From Kitasatospora phosalacinea (lineage in GTDB: Bacteria > Actinomycetota > Actinomycetes > Streptomycetales > Streptomycetaceae), in assembly GCF_000717185.1 (NCBI RefSeq), contig NZ_JNYE01000136.1:1-15933 (forward strand): DNA of 15,933 nucleotides, read 5' to 3'. The position numbers were made by a program, and so were the translations under genes. The notes under the pieces are model-generated. The model made no database searches. It had not been told where the DNA came from and was given only the letters and a program-made list of their open reading frames with translations. Below, piece by piece: positions 6,688 through 13,980 of the stretch. Every line of letters starts with the position of its first letter. Within the stretch, counting starts at the first letter, position 1.

Positions 6688-6754
6688 GGGGGCCAGCAGC
6701 ACGGCCGAAGCCGTGCCGACCTCAATGGATCGGCTGGGCAAGCCGCTGGCCCCC
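6688..6754 (+). other. Predicted three-way-junction structured element
   Basis: An outer perfect 10-bp stem, GGGGGCCAGC (6688-6697) with GCTGGCCCCC (6745-6754), encloses two hairpins. The first is GCACGGC/GCCGTGC (6699-6705, 6710-6716) capped by CGAA. The second is CGGCT/AGCCG (6731-6735, 6741-6745), whose last base is shared with the outer stem. Together they make a 67-base cloverleaf-like fold between the second PP-loop gene and the multi-HTH gene. It could be a 3' UTR terminator or stabiliser, a small RNA, a riboregulator of the downstream gene, or a single-strand origin hairpin. It has no anticodon-like layout or CCA, so it is not a tRNA. Confidence 0.5.
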
Positions 6755-6788
6755 TCCCACGAAGACCGATCCCGAAAGACCGCTACCT

Positions 6789-6805
6789 CGCGCCGGTAGA
6801 TTAGT
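6789..6805 (+). promoter_or_regulatory. Candidate promoter/operator of multi-HTH gene
   Basis: CTACC and GGTAG, separated by TCGCGCC, form an inverted repeat at about 6789-6805. GGTAG overlaps a TAGATT hexamer that fits an actinobacterial -10 box. The -35 region is not recognisable. The gene's start is about 60 bases downstream, so the repeat is well placed for autoregulation by the HTH protein it precedes. Confidence 0.35.
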
Positions 6806-6862
6806 CCATGTCGAGCCCGGGAGGGTTCTCCCCCTGAACAACCACCCCAAGGAGACCAGCCG

Positions 6863-7852
6863 ATGCCCGCCCCGACGCTCGCCGAACGGCTGGACGCCGC
6901 CCCTTCGGACAGCCTCAGCGTCGCCGACATCGCGACCGCGACCGGACTGTCCGAAGCCACCGTCCGCCGCTTGGCCAAGGAGCCCGGCTGGCCCGCCGAA
7001 GCACCCGGCGACCACCGCCAGCAGCGGTACCCGCGGGAGGCCGTCGCCACGTGGATGCGCGACAACCAGGCCAGCCGCGTCAACCCCGAGGAACTGCCCG
7101 GCACCGACGACGACCGCGTCACCCTCACCGAGATCGCCAGCCGGACCGGTCGACTGCGCGAGAGCGTCAGCCGCATGCCCTCCACCTACCACAACAGCGC
7201 CGACCCGTTCCCCACAGCCGACCCGCTCGGCACCTACAACTGGGGCGAGGTCAAAGCCTGGCTCGGCCGACGATCCAGCCGTACCGGTCCCCGCGGAAGG
7301 ACCCAGCCCCCCGCCGCCGAGTCCACCACCCCGCCGGTGCTCGACAAGGTCACCACCGCCATGATCGAGCGCCTGACCGGCAAGGGGAAGGAGGCCGTGA
7401 AGACCCTGGTGCGCAAGCCCGAGATCGCCGCACTCGCCACCAAGGTCGGCCGACTCCGGGTGTGGCCCGCCGACACCCTGCTGCCGCTGCTGTGGCAGCT
7501 CGGATACCTCCCGGCCTCCGGCCCGCTCAGCGGCGAGCAGCGCGCCGTCCTGGCCGAGCTCGGCTACCTGCCCGCTGAGGAGAAGCCGACCGCCGAGCAG
7601 CGCGCCGCGCTGGCCGAGTTCGGCTACGACGAACAGGGCAGCGTCGAACACCGGACCTGGCTGCGCGGACCCCACCGCACCGCGACCGAGCTGGCCAAGT
7701 ACTACGGCGTCAGCCTCAGCGCGATCAGCAAGCGCATCGCCCGCGCCGAGGCCGCCGGCCAACCCGTGCCGCATCCGATCGACACCGAGGACGGCAAGCG
7801 CTACGACCCGAAGACGTTCGACGCCTTCTGGAACCCCCCGGCCGCCGGCTAG
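6863..7852 (+). CDS. Multi-helix-turn-helix DNA-binding protein
   Basis: The 329-aa product starts at ATG 6863 with AAGGAGA at 6850-6856. It contains at least two convincing helix-turn-helix segments: residues 18-39 (SVADIATATGLSEATVRRLA) and about 272-299 (TATELAKYYGVSLSAISKRI). A third, weaker one lies around 84-110 (VTLTEIASRTGRLRESVSRM). A degenerate repeat lies between them at about 213-259, where an EQRA-LAE-GY unit recurs (EQRAVLAELGYLPAEE, then EQRAALAEFGYDEQG). There is no enzymatic motif, signal or membrane segment. It is a likely regulator or a plasmid replication/maintenance DNA-binding protein; the sequence does not decide which. It has its own possible promoter and ends 13 bases before a strong terminator, so it is probably monocistronic. 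Confidence 0.8.
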   Translation: MPAPTLAERLDAAPSDSLSVADIATATGLSEATVRRLAKEPGWPAEAPGDHRQQRYPREAVATWMRDNQASRVNPEELPGTDDDRVTLTEIASRTGRLRESVSRMPSTYHNSADPFPTADPLGTYNWGEVKAWLGRRSSRTGPRGRTQPPAAESTTPPVLDKVTTAMIERLTGKGKEAVKTLVRKPEIAALATKVGRLRVWPADTLLPLLWQLGYLPASGPLSGEQRAVLAELGYLPAEEKPTAEQRAALAEFGYDEQGSVEHRTWLRGPHRTATELAKYYGVSLSAISKRIARAEAAGQPVPHPIDTEDGKRYDPKTFDAFWNPPAAG

Positions 7853-7865
7853 CGCTCTGGAACAC

Positions 7866-7908
7866 GCCGACGGCGCTGCCGACCAACCCGGTCGGCAGCG
7901 CCGTCGGC
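7866..7908. terminator. 19-bp perfect-stem terminator between convergent genes
   Basis: A 19-bp perfect stem (7866-7884 with 7890-7908) with loop AACCC begins 13 bases after the TAG of the multi-HTH gene. It lies between convergent genes, so it can stop transcription from both sides. No long T-run follows, as is usual for high-GC actinobacterial terminators. Confidence 0.85.
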
Positions 7909-7923
7909 ATTCCACCCTTCAAA

Positions 7924-7943
7924 GCCCCGAGGAAGTCCGGGGC
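7924..7943 (-). terminator. Terminator of minus-strand coiled-coil gene
   Basis: Read on the minus strand, GCCCCG and CGGGGC form a 6-bp stem with an 8-base loop, followed directly by TTT. It lies 16 bases past the stop codon of the minus-strand gene and is a simple intrinsic terminator for it, in addition to the larger bidirectional stem beyond. Confidence 0.6.
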
Positions 7944-7958
7944 CACCCTTGGCTACCC

Positions 7959-8441
7959 CTACAAGGCAGCATCGGCCCGCACACCGCCGGAGCCGGCGAC
8001 CTCCCCCTCCGACTCAGGCACCGAGGCCGCCACCAACCCAGCGCCGCGGCCGTCACCACGCGACCTCCCGGCCCCGGCAACCTCCGACAGGATCCCCCGG
8101 ACGTCCGCCAGCGGCAGCCCCGTCAGTTCAGCGATCTGATCACGCGGCTCACCCAGACCCGCGAGCGCGGCCACCGCCTCCCGCGCCAGCCGCTCCGGCT
8201 CCAAGGCCGCCGCCTCCGCCTCCGCCAGGACCTTCTCCGCCCGGGACTGCGCGGTCGCCCGCAGGTGCTCCACCCTTCCCGTCTGTTCGTAGAAGTCAGC
8301 CAGCGCCGACTCCACCTGCCGCTCACGCTGGAGACGCGCCGCATCCCGCACTGCCTTCGCCTGCTGCGCCGCTCGAACCGCACTGGCCCGCGACGCCGAA
8401 ATTCGTCCGCTCATACACCGAACATAGTCAGCATCGGCCAT
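7959..8441 (-). CDS. Coiled-coil/HTH protein divergent from relaxase, candidate relaxosome accessory protein
   Basis: The 160-aa product has a basic N-terminus and a long Ala/Arg/Glu helix, probably a coiled coil, from about residue 15 to 95. A helix-turn-helix-like segment follows (EPRDQIAELTGLPLADVRGI), then a Gly/Ser/Ala-rich tail without clear structure. Two starts are plausible. ATG 8441 has AAAGGGG eight bases upstream. ATG 8414 lies exactly where a leaderless start would be, seven bases past a TATGTT -10 box (8421-8426) that pairs with TTGCAA at 8443-8448. The gene diverges from the MOBF relaxase and faces the repeat array at 8466-8505, as expected for an oriT-binding accessory protein or a repressor of transfer. 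No family is recognised; the role comes from context only. Confidence 0.7.
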   Translation of the reverse strand: MADADYVRCMSGRISASRASAVRAAQQAKAVRDAARLQRERQVESALADFYEQTGRVEHLRATAQSRAEKVLAEAEAAALEPERLAREAVAALAGLGEPRDQIAELTGLPLADVRGILSEVAGAGRSRGDGRGAGLVAASVPESEGEVAGSGGVRADAAL

Positions 8442-8448
8442 ATTGCAA
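8421..8448 (-). promoter_or_regulatory. Candidate leaderless promoter of the coiled-coil/HTH gene
   Basis: On the minus strand, TTGCAA (8443-8448) and TATGTT (8421-8426) are 16 bases apart. The ATG at 8414 follows the -10 box by six bases, so transcription could begin on the start codon itself. The alternative ATG at 8441 would lie inside this promoter, so the two start choices exclude each other. Confidence 0.4.
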
Positions 8449-8465
8449 ACCCCTTTGAATCCCTC

Positions 8466-8505
8466 TCGATAAGCATTGATAAACGTCGAGAGAATTCGAT
8501 AGTAA
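8466..8505. repeat. Four tandem 10-bp repeats, iteron-like
   Basis: Four back-to-back decamers begin at 8466, 8476, 8486 and 8496: TCGATAAGCA, TTGATAAACG, TCGAGAGAAT, TCGATAGTAA. The conserved part is T-C/T-GA-T/G-A. The period of one helical turn places all copies on the same face of the DNA, as for cooperative protein binding. They are also unusually AT-rich for the window. The third copy is the most divergent and forms one arm of the CTCTCGA/TCGAGAG inverted repeat. Confidence 0.6.
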
Positions 8506-8646
8506 AACCGAGTCGCATGTCACATGCTCGCCCCGACTGGCGCTCTGAGCTGCCACATCAGAAGCAAGGCCAAGTCATCCAGACACCTCTTGCAGATATT
8601 CTGAGCATGGTCCGCTGCGCGGGGCTAAAGTGCCGCTATGGCAATT

Positions 8647-8697
8647 GGCGAGGCAGGTGGAACGGCGGCTCGAATAGCTGCCGCGCCTACCCTCGCC
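8647..8697 (+). other. Large imperfect hairpin upstream of relaxase start
   Basis: The outer stem GGCGAGG (8647-8653) pairs with CCTCGCC (8691-8697). The inner stem CGGCGGCT (8663-8670) pairs with AGCTGCCG (8676-8683) with one mismatch and a CGAAT loop. It ends 32 bases before the relaxase ATG. It could be the relaxase-recognition hairpin of oriT or a leader structure limiting relaxase translation. Confidence 0.5.
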
Positions 8698-8729
8698 CAG
8701 GTATCGGAAAGCTGGGGGTGGTCGCGTTG

Positions 8730-11700
8730 ATGACCATCCACAAGCTCACCGCCGGCAACGGCTACACCTACCTGACGCGCCACGTCGCGGGCGGCGACGT
8801 ACAGCGTCAGCGGGGGCAGTCCGCGGAGGACTACTACACCCAGAAGGGCAACCCGGCCGGCGTCTGGCTCGGCCGCGGAGCGCCCCTGCTCGGGCTCGAC
8901 GGGACCACCGTCACCGAGCAGCAGATGAAGCACCTGTTCGGCCTCGGCCAGCACCCGGACGCCGAGCGGATCATCGCCGAGCACCTGGCCGCAGGCGTGC
9001 GCGCCGACATGGACGAGGACCAGCTCAAGGCCGTCCAGGCGGCCGCGATCAAGGCCGCCACCCTGGGCCGCAAGTACCCCGAGTACGAGCCTCTGGATCC
9101 GTTCGCCGACCGCGTCGAGTGGCGCCTGGCCGTCATCGAGAAGGAGACCCGGCGCACCCCCACCAGCGCCGAGATCAAGAAGGTCCAGAACGAGGAGTCC
9201 CGCCGCCAGCGCGCCGCCGTCGCCGGGTTCGACCTGGTCTTCGCCCCGGTGAAGAGTGCGGCGGTGCTGTGGGCGCTGGACGAGCGCCCCGAGGTCCGCG
9301 CCGCCGTCCGCGAGGCCCACGAGTCCGCCCGCGACGCCGCACTGGAGCTGCTGGAGGAGCACGCCGCGCACACCCGCACCGGCAGCACCGGCCAGGCCCA
9401 GATCGACACCAAGGGCCTGGTCGCCGTCGCGTTCGACCACTACGACTCCCGGGCGGGCGATCCCAACCTGCACACCCACGTCGTCATCGCCAACAAGATC
9501 CAGGGCGTCGACGGGAAGTGGCGCTCGCTGGACGCCCGCGGCCTGCTGGCGATGACCGTCGCCACCTCCGAGTTCTACAACTCCCGCTTCGAGACCGAGC
9601 TGACCGCCCGGCTCGGCGTGACCTTCGAGGCCCGCGAGGACGCGGTGGCCAAGCGCCAGCCAGTGCGCGAGATCGCCGGCGTCCCGCTGGAGGCGATCAC
9701 GCACTTCTCCTCCCGCCGGACCGAGATCGAGGCCCGCTACGAGCAGCTCCTGCGGGAGTACCGGCGCGAGCACGGGCACGACCCCTCTCGCGGCATGACC
9801 CACCAGCTCGCCCGCCAGGCCAACCTCGACACCCGCGAAGGCAAGAAGGCCGCCCGCTCCCTGGAGGAGATGCGCGCCGACTGGACCCACACCGTCACCA
9901 CCGCCCACGGCCAGGACATCGTCCAGCGCGTGATGGCGGCCGTCCCCGCACCCGAGAACACCCCGGCCACCGCCCAGCAGGAGGAGCCGAAGCCGGTCGA
10001 GATCCCCACCCTGGCCGCCGCCGTGATCACCGCCGTCGGCGAGGAGCGCGCAGTGTGGACGGTGTGGAACCTGCGCGCCCACGCCGAGCGCCTGGCCCGC
10101 TCCGAGCACCCCACCACCAGCACCGCCGAGTACCAGCAACTGGTCGAGGCAATCGTCACCGAGGCCGTCTCACCGGCCCACAGCGTCCGCGTCGACGCCC
10201 CCGCGCTGCTCAACGAGCCCGCAGAGCTGCGCCGGGCCAACGGCGACTCCGTGTTCGTCCGGCACGCCTCCACCCGCTACACCAGCACCGTCATCCTGGA
10301 CGCCGAGCGACGCCTGGTCGACGCCGCCCTCACCTCCGTCAACGAGGGCTTGAACCCGGCCTTCGTCGGCGCCGCGATCGACGGCTTCGAGGCCCGAAAT
10401 CGTGCGCTCGATGAGGGCCAGCGCGCCCTCGTCACCGCGTTCGCCACCGACACCCGGCTGCTCTCCCTGGGCCTGGGCCCGGCCGGCTCCGGCAAGACCA
10501 CCGCGATGCAGGCGTACGTCCACGTCGCCAACCAGGCCGGCCGGCGCGTTGTCCCGCTCGCCACCTCCGCGGCCTCCGCCGCCGTCCTCGCCAAGGACCT
10601 CAAGCAGCCCGCCGAGAACCTCCACAAGTTCATCTGGGAGCACACCGGCGGCACCTGGGCCGCCCAGCTCAGCAGCGGCCAGAACGTGCCGTTGAACCGG
10701 GCCGGCTTCGTGCTGAGCCCGGGTGACGTCGTCCTGGTGGACGAGGCCGGGATGGCGGGCACCCTGAACCTGGACCGCCTCACCCGCATCGCCGCCGAGC
10801 GCGGCGCGAGCGTGCGCCTGCTCGGCGACTACCGCCAGCTCAGCAGCGTCGAGGCAGGCGGCGCGCTGCGGCTGATCGCCGCCGAAGCCGGCGCCGTCGA
10901 ACTCACCATCCTCCACCGGTTCAGCAACAAGGACGAGGCCGCCGCCACCCTCAAGATCCGCACTGGCGACAGCGCAGGGCTGGACTTCTACTTCGCCAAC
11001 CAGCGGGTGGTCAGCGGCTCGCGTACCGCCATGGTCGAGGCCGCGTACGAGGGCTGGAAGGCGGACATGCTCGCGGGCCGCACCACGCTGATCAGCGCCC
11101 GCACCGGCACCGACGTCACCGCGCTGTCCGCCCGCGCCCGCGAGGACCGCGTGGCCGCCGGCCAGGTCGAGACCGACGGCGTGCTGCTGCGCGACGGCAA
11201 CCGTGCGGGCCGCGGCGACTGGATCGTCACCCGCGAGAACAACCGCAAGATCACCACCAACCGGGGCGCTGACTTCGTCAAGAACGGCGACGCCTGGCAG
11301 GTCCTCAAGCGGTACGAGGACGGCTCGCTCAAGGTCCGCCACATGGAGCACCGCGGACGCCTCACCCTGCCCGCCGAGTACGTCGCAGCCAACGTCCAGC
11401 TGCTCTATGCCTCCACCATCACCCGCTCCCAGGGCGGCACCGTCGACACCGCCCACCCACTGGTCACCGACGACACCACCCGCGAGGAGTTGTACGTCCA
11501 GCTCAGCCGCGCCCGTCACACCACCACCCTCTACACCGCCACCCACGAGCTGCTGCCGTTCGAGACCGACGAGCAGCTCGATCAGCCCAAGAACGACCCC
11601 GACTCCTTCGCCGCCCGCGAGGTGCTGGAGCGCGTCTTGGGCCGCGAAGGTGCCCAGCTCTCCGCCACCGAGACCATCCGAGGAGCCCAGGAGGACGCCG

Positions 11701-13754
11701 TCTCCCTGGCCACCCTGGTGCCCCGCCACCAGCACGCCGTCGAGACCCTGACCGCCCCCTACTACCAGCAGCTGATCCACCGCCTGTTCGGCCCGGCCCT
11801 CGCCGAGCAGATCACGACCGACGACGCGATGACCGCCGTCACCCGCGCCCTGCGCACCGCCGAAGCTGCCGGCTGGCAGCCCGAGCGCCTGCTTGCCGCC
11901 GCCACCTGGCGCGGCGACCTGACCACTGCCGACTCCCCGGCCCAGGCCCTTGCCTGGCGCCTGAACACCATTACCGACGACCGCCCCGCCCCCGCCCACC
12001 TCAACGCCCCCACCACCGCCGACACCACCCGCTACGCCGCCCTGGTCGCGCAGCTCACCGGCCTGCCCGCCCACCGCCTCGATCCCGAGACCGCCACCGT
12101 CGAACCGGTCGCCCTGCGCATCGCGCCCACCGCCGCCCAGGCCCCCGACGCGCACCCGCACGTCTCCACCGACACCCTCAACCGCTACGCCACCACCGCT
12201 GCCACCACGCTCAACACCACCACCGACAACATCACCGCCCACCCGCAGTGGCCCCACCTCGCCGGCGCCCTGGCCGCCGCCGACCGCACCGGCCGCGACA
12301 CCACCACCCTGCTCACCACCGCCGCCACCCAGACCACCGGCGCGAGCGACCCGGTCACCGCCCTGACCCGCGCCGCCCGCACCAACCTGGCCGCCGACGG
12401 CATCCCCGAACACCACCAGCAGGCCCCCGAGAACCTCCGCCACCAGGCCCTCATCACCACCGTCCTCGGCAACGAGCACGCCACCCGCGTACGCAACGAG
12501 AACACCTGGCCCGCCCTCACCGCCGCCCTGCGCCGCGCCGAGACCGCCGGCCACGAACCCGCCGTACTGCTGCGCCAGGTCGCCGAGAGCCGCCCGCTCA
12601 CCGGCGCCGACAGCCTCAGCCAGGTCCTCGCCTGGCGCATCGGCCGCCACCTCGCCGCCGACGCCCCGGCCACCGCCGCCCAGCAGGGCGACCGCGCCGA
12701 AGCGGAGCTGTGGCGCACCCTCGCCTGGACCCTCAAGACCATCGAGAACACCGGCACCACCGCGGAGACCGCCCTCTCCGAGACGACCGGTCGCACCGCG
12801 CTGCCCGAACTCCTCCAGCACGCCCAGCAGCAGGCCCTCGCCCGCACCCGCCCCGCCTCCGGCCGCGCCGACCTCCCGGCGTGGATCAGCCCGGCCCCGC
12901 ACTCCACCGCGGCCAACCCGCGCCACCACGAGTACCTCACCGAGAGCACCGCGCTGATCGCGGGTCGCATCTCGGCCCTCGGCGACCGCACCGCCGAGAG
13001 CCGCCCGGAGTGGAGCCGTACCCTCGGCGAAGCCCCGGTCGACCCCGCTCTGCGTACCCACTGGCAGCAGCAACTCGCCGTCGTCGCCGCCTACCGCGAC
13101 CAGTACAAGGTCACCGACGACACCGCCGCCCAGCCTGCCGGTCCCTACATCGAAGAAGGCCGAACCGGCCACCACGCCTACTGGCAGGCAGCCGAAGCAG
13201 CCATCACCGCCCGCCGCATCGCCACCGCCCCGAACCCCCCGACGGCGGCCACCGCGGACAACGACCAGCAGGCTCGCCGCCGACTCGCCGCCGACGTCTA
13301 CCGCACCCTGCCCGAGGCCGACCAGACCGAGATCCTGCGCACCGTCGCCGCCCGGACCGGCGCCACCTGGCTCACCGGCCGCCCCCGCCTGGACGACGCC
13401 GCCCTGGCCCAGCAACACATTGCCGAACACGTCAGCACGGTGCTCGCCGAACGCCGCCAACTCACCACCGAGGCCACCCAGTCTGAGCAGCAGCAAGCGG
13501 AGGAGCGCCGCCAGCCGACCCTCGCCGAACGCCGCCGAGCCGGCCGCCAGGCCGAACGCCAGGCCCACCGCGACCAACTCCAGCAGCGCGGCGGACAGCC
13601 CGCCACCCGCGCCGCGCGGCCCGCGCCGAACCGCCGAGTCGAGCCCGCCGACCAGCGCCAGGCCCCGGCCCAGCGTCCGGCCGAGCCGAGGCCGCCGCTC
13701 CAGCCGCGCCCGCAGCAAGTCCAGCAGGACCAGCAGAGCCCGCGCCTTCGCTGA
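8730..13754 (+). CDS. traA: MOBF-family conjugative relaxase/helicase (TrwC/TraA type)
   Basis: This 1674-aa protein would nick one strand at oriT, stay covalently bound to it through tyrosine, and unwind the plasmid for transfer. The N-terminal TrwC relaxase domain has candidate tyrosines Y12/Y14 and Y35/Y36 and the metal-binding His triad: H237, H248 and H250 (FDHYDSR...LHTH), with the same 11+2 spacing as in TrwC. The SF1 helicase part has Walker A GPAGSGKTT (K589), Walker B VLVDEAG (D671, E672), GDYRQ (699-703), YASTITRSQG (about 893) and YVQLSRAR (about 922). The C-terminal 700 residues hold three helical repeats, then a Gln/Arg/Glu-rich tail. ATG 8730 is chosen because GGGGGTGG lies just upstream and MTIHKLTAG begins the relaxase fold; the frame is open further left, over the oriT candidate. 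The name is by type only. Confidence 0.93.
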   Translation: MTIHKLTAGNGYTYLTRHVAGGDVQRQRGQSAEDYYTQKGNPAGVWLGRGAPLLGLDGTTVTEQQMKHLFGLGQHPDAERIIAEHLAAGVRADMDEDQLKAVQAAAIKAATLGRKYPEYEPLDPFADRVEWRLAVIEKETRRTPTSAEIKKVQNEESRRQRAAVAGFDLVFAPVKSAAVLWALDERPEVRAAVREAHESARDAALELLEEHAAHTRTGSTGQAQIDTKGLVAVAFDHYDSRAGDPNLHTHVVIANKIQGVDGKWRSLDARGLLAMTVATSEFYNSRFETELTARLGVTFEAREDAVAKRQPVREIAGVPLEAITHFSSRRTEIEARYEQLLREYRREHGHDPSRGMTHQLARQANLDTREGKKAARSLEEMRADWTHTVTTAHGQDIVQRVMAAVPAPENTPATAQQEEPKPVEIPTLAAAVITAVGEERAVWTVWNLRAHAERLARSEHPTTSTAEYQQLVEAIVTEAVSPAHSVRVDAPALLNEPAELRRANGDSVFVRHASTRYTSTVILDAERRLVDAALTSVNEGLNPAFVGAAIDGFEARNRALDEGQRALVTAFATDTRLLSLGLGPAGSGKTTAMQAYVHVANQAGRRVVPLATSAASAAVLAKDLKQPAENLHKFIWEHTGGTWAAQLSSGQNVPLNRAGFVLSPGDVVLVDEAGMAGTLNLDRLTRIAAERGASVRLLGDYRQLSSVEAGGALRLIAAEAGAVELTILHRFSNKDEAAATLKIRTGDSAGLDFYFANQRVVSGSRTAMVEAAYEGWKADMLAGRTTLISARTGTDVTALSARAREDRVAAGQVETDGVLLRDGNRAGRGDWIVTRENNRKITTNRGADFVKNGDAWQVLKRYEDGSLKVRHMEHRGRLTLPAEYVAANVQLLYASTITRSQGGTVDTAHPLVTDDTTREELYVQLSRARHTTTLYTATHELLPFETDEQLDQPKNDPDSFAAREVLERVLGREGAQLSATETIRGAQEDAVSLATLVPRHQHAVETLTAPYYQQLIHRLFGPALAEQITTDDAMTAVTRALRTAEAAGWQPERLLAAATWRGDLTTADSPAQALAWRLNTITDDRPAPAHLNAPTTADTTRYAALVAQLTGLPAHRLDPETATVEPVALRIAPTAAQAPDAHPHVSTDTLNRYATTAATTLNTTTDNITAHPQWPHLAGALAAADRTGRDTTTLLTTAATQTTGASDPVTALTRAARTNLAADGIPEHHQQAPENLRHQALITTVLGNEHATRVRNENTWPALTAALRRAETAGHEPAVLLRQVAESRPLTGADSLSQVLAWRIGRHLAADAPATAAQQGDRAEAELWRTLAWTLKTIENTGTTAETALSETTGRTALPELLQHAQQQALARTRPASGRADLPAWISPAPHSTAANPRHHEYLTESTALIAGRISALGDRTAESRPEWSRTLGEAPVDPALRTHWQQQLAVVAAYRDQYKVTDDTAAQPAGPYIEEGRTGHHAYWQAAEAAITARRIATAPNPPTAATADNDQQARRRLAADVYRTLPEADQTEILRTVAARTGATWLTGRPRLDDAALAQQHIAEHVSTVLAERRQLTTEATQSEQQQAEERRQPTLAERRRAGRQAERQAHRDQLQQRGGQPATRAARPAPNRRVEPADQRQAPAQRPAEPRPPLQPRPQQVQQDQQSPRLR

Positions 13755-13811
13755 CCGGCGGTCACCGTTCCCGGATGTCGGCGGCCGGAGTCGGAGATCG
13801 CACGCTGAGAT

Positions 13812-13857
13812 CCGCTAAAGCGGGCGATCCGTGTGTCTGGCGATGGGCGTGACGCCC
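13812..13857. terminator. Weak hairpins downstream of relaxase gene
   Basis: CCGCT-AA-AGCGG (13812-13823) and GGGCGT-G-ACGCCC (13845-13857) are two short inverted repeats in the 226-base gap after the relaxase stop. Either could help terminate transcription, but the stems are short, the loops too tight for the full stems to form, and no T-run follows. The rest of the gap up to the IS holds only a possible 21-codon ORF. Confidence 0.3.
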
Positions 13858-13908
13858 TGGGGGCAGGTGATGACGCAAGCGGGCCCGTCACCCTCGGCGA
13901 GGAGAGCG

Positions 13909-13974
13909 ATGGGCTCCAAATGGCTGATGCTTCGTCAGCTACTGGCGTTGCCATTTCACACTCATTTCATATGA
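13909..13974 (+). CDS. Possible 21-aa peptide ORF
   Basis: ATG 13909 follows GAGGAGAG by two bases and opens a 21-codon frame ending at TGA 13972-13974, seven bases before the IS end. The peptide begins MGSKWLMLRQLLALPFH, with a hydrophobic centre. Codon use is poorer in G/C at third positions than in the neighbours. It may be a real small peptide, the vestige of a longer gene, or chance. Spacing from the Shine-Dalgarno-like run is rather tight. Confidence 0.2.
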   Translation: MGSKWLMLRQLLALPFHTHFI

Positions 13975-13980
13975 GAGGAT

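Larger units (their letters stand above)
8442..8729. other. Divergent intergenic region, candidate oriT
   Basis: These 288 bases between the minus-strand accessory gene and the relaxase contain no convincing gene. They are less GC-rich than the surroundings on the left half. They hold four phased decamers (8466-8505), an inverted repeat CTCTCGA/TCGAGAG (8463-8469 and 8486-8492), GCATG-TCA-CATGC (8515-8527), CAGA-TAT-TCTG, and a large imperfect hairpin (8647-8697). MOBF relaxases usually nick next to their own gene, beside inverted repeats and accessory-protein sites, so this is the likeliest oriT. I cannot point to the nic site. A TAAAGT at about 8626 could be the -10 box of the relaxase promoter. 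Confidence 0.5.

Noticed and set aside
6688..6754. tRNA gene suggested by the cloverleaf-like fold
   Set aside because: There are only two internal arms, no anticodon or T-loop consensus, and no 3' CCA; a structured RNA or terminator is more likely.
5347..7185. Long minus-strand open frame opposite the second PP-loop gene
   Set aside because: It is an antisense shadow; it also crosses the predicted junction structure and the promoter of the multi-HTH gene.
8466..8505. CRISPR-like array
   Set aside because: The repeats are 10 bp and directly adjacent with no spacers; they fit protein-binding iterons instead.
8265..8729. Extension of the relaxase frame upstream of ATG 8730
   Set aside because: It overlaps the minus-strand gene and the repeat-rich region, its composition is unlike the relaxase, and the relaxase fold and ribosome-binding site both point to 8730.
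10170..13718. Very long minus-strand open frame opposite the relaxase
   Set aside because: It is an antisense shadow of a high-GC gene: Gly/Val/Ala/Leu-rich with no recognisable motif, and the relaxase strand has clear domains.
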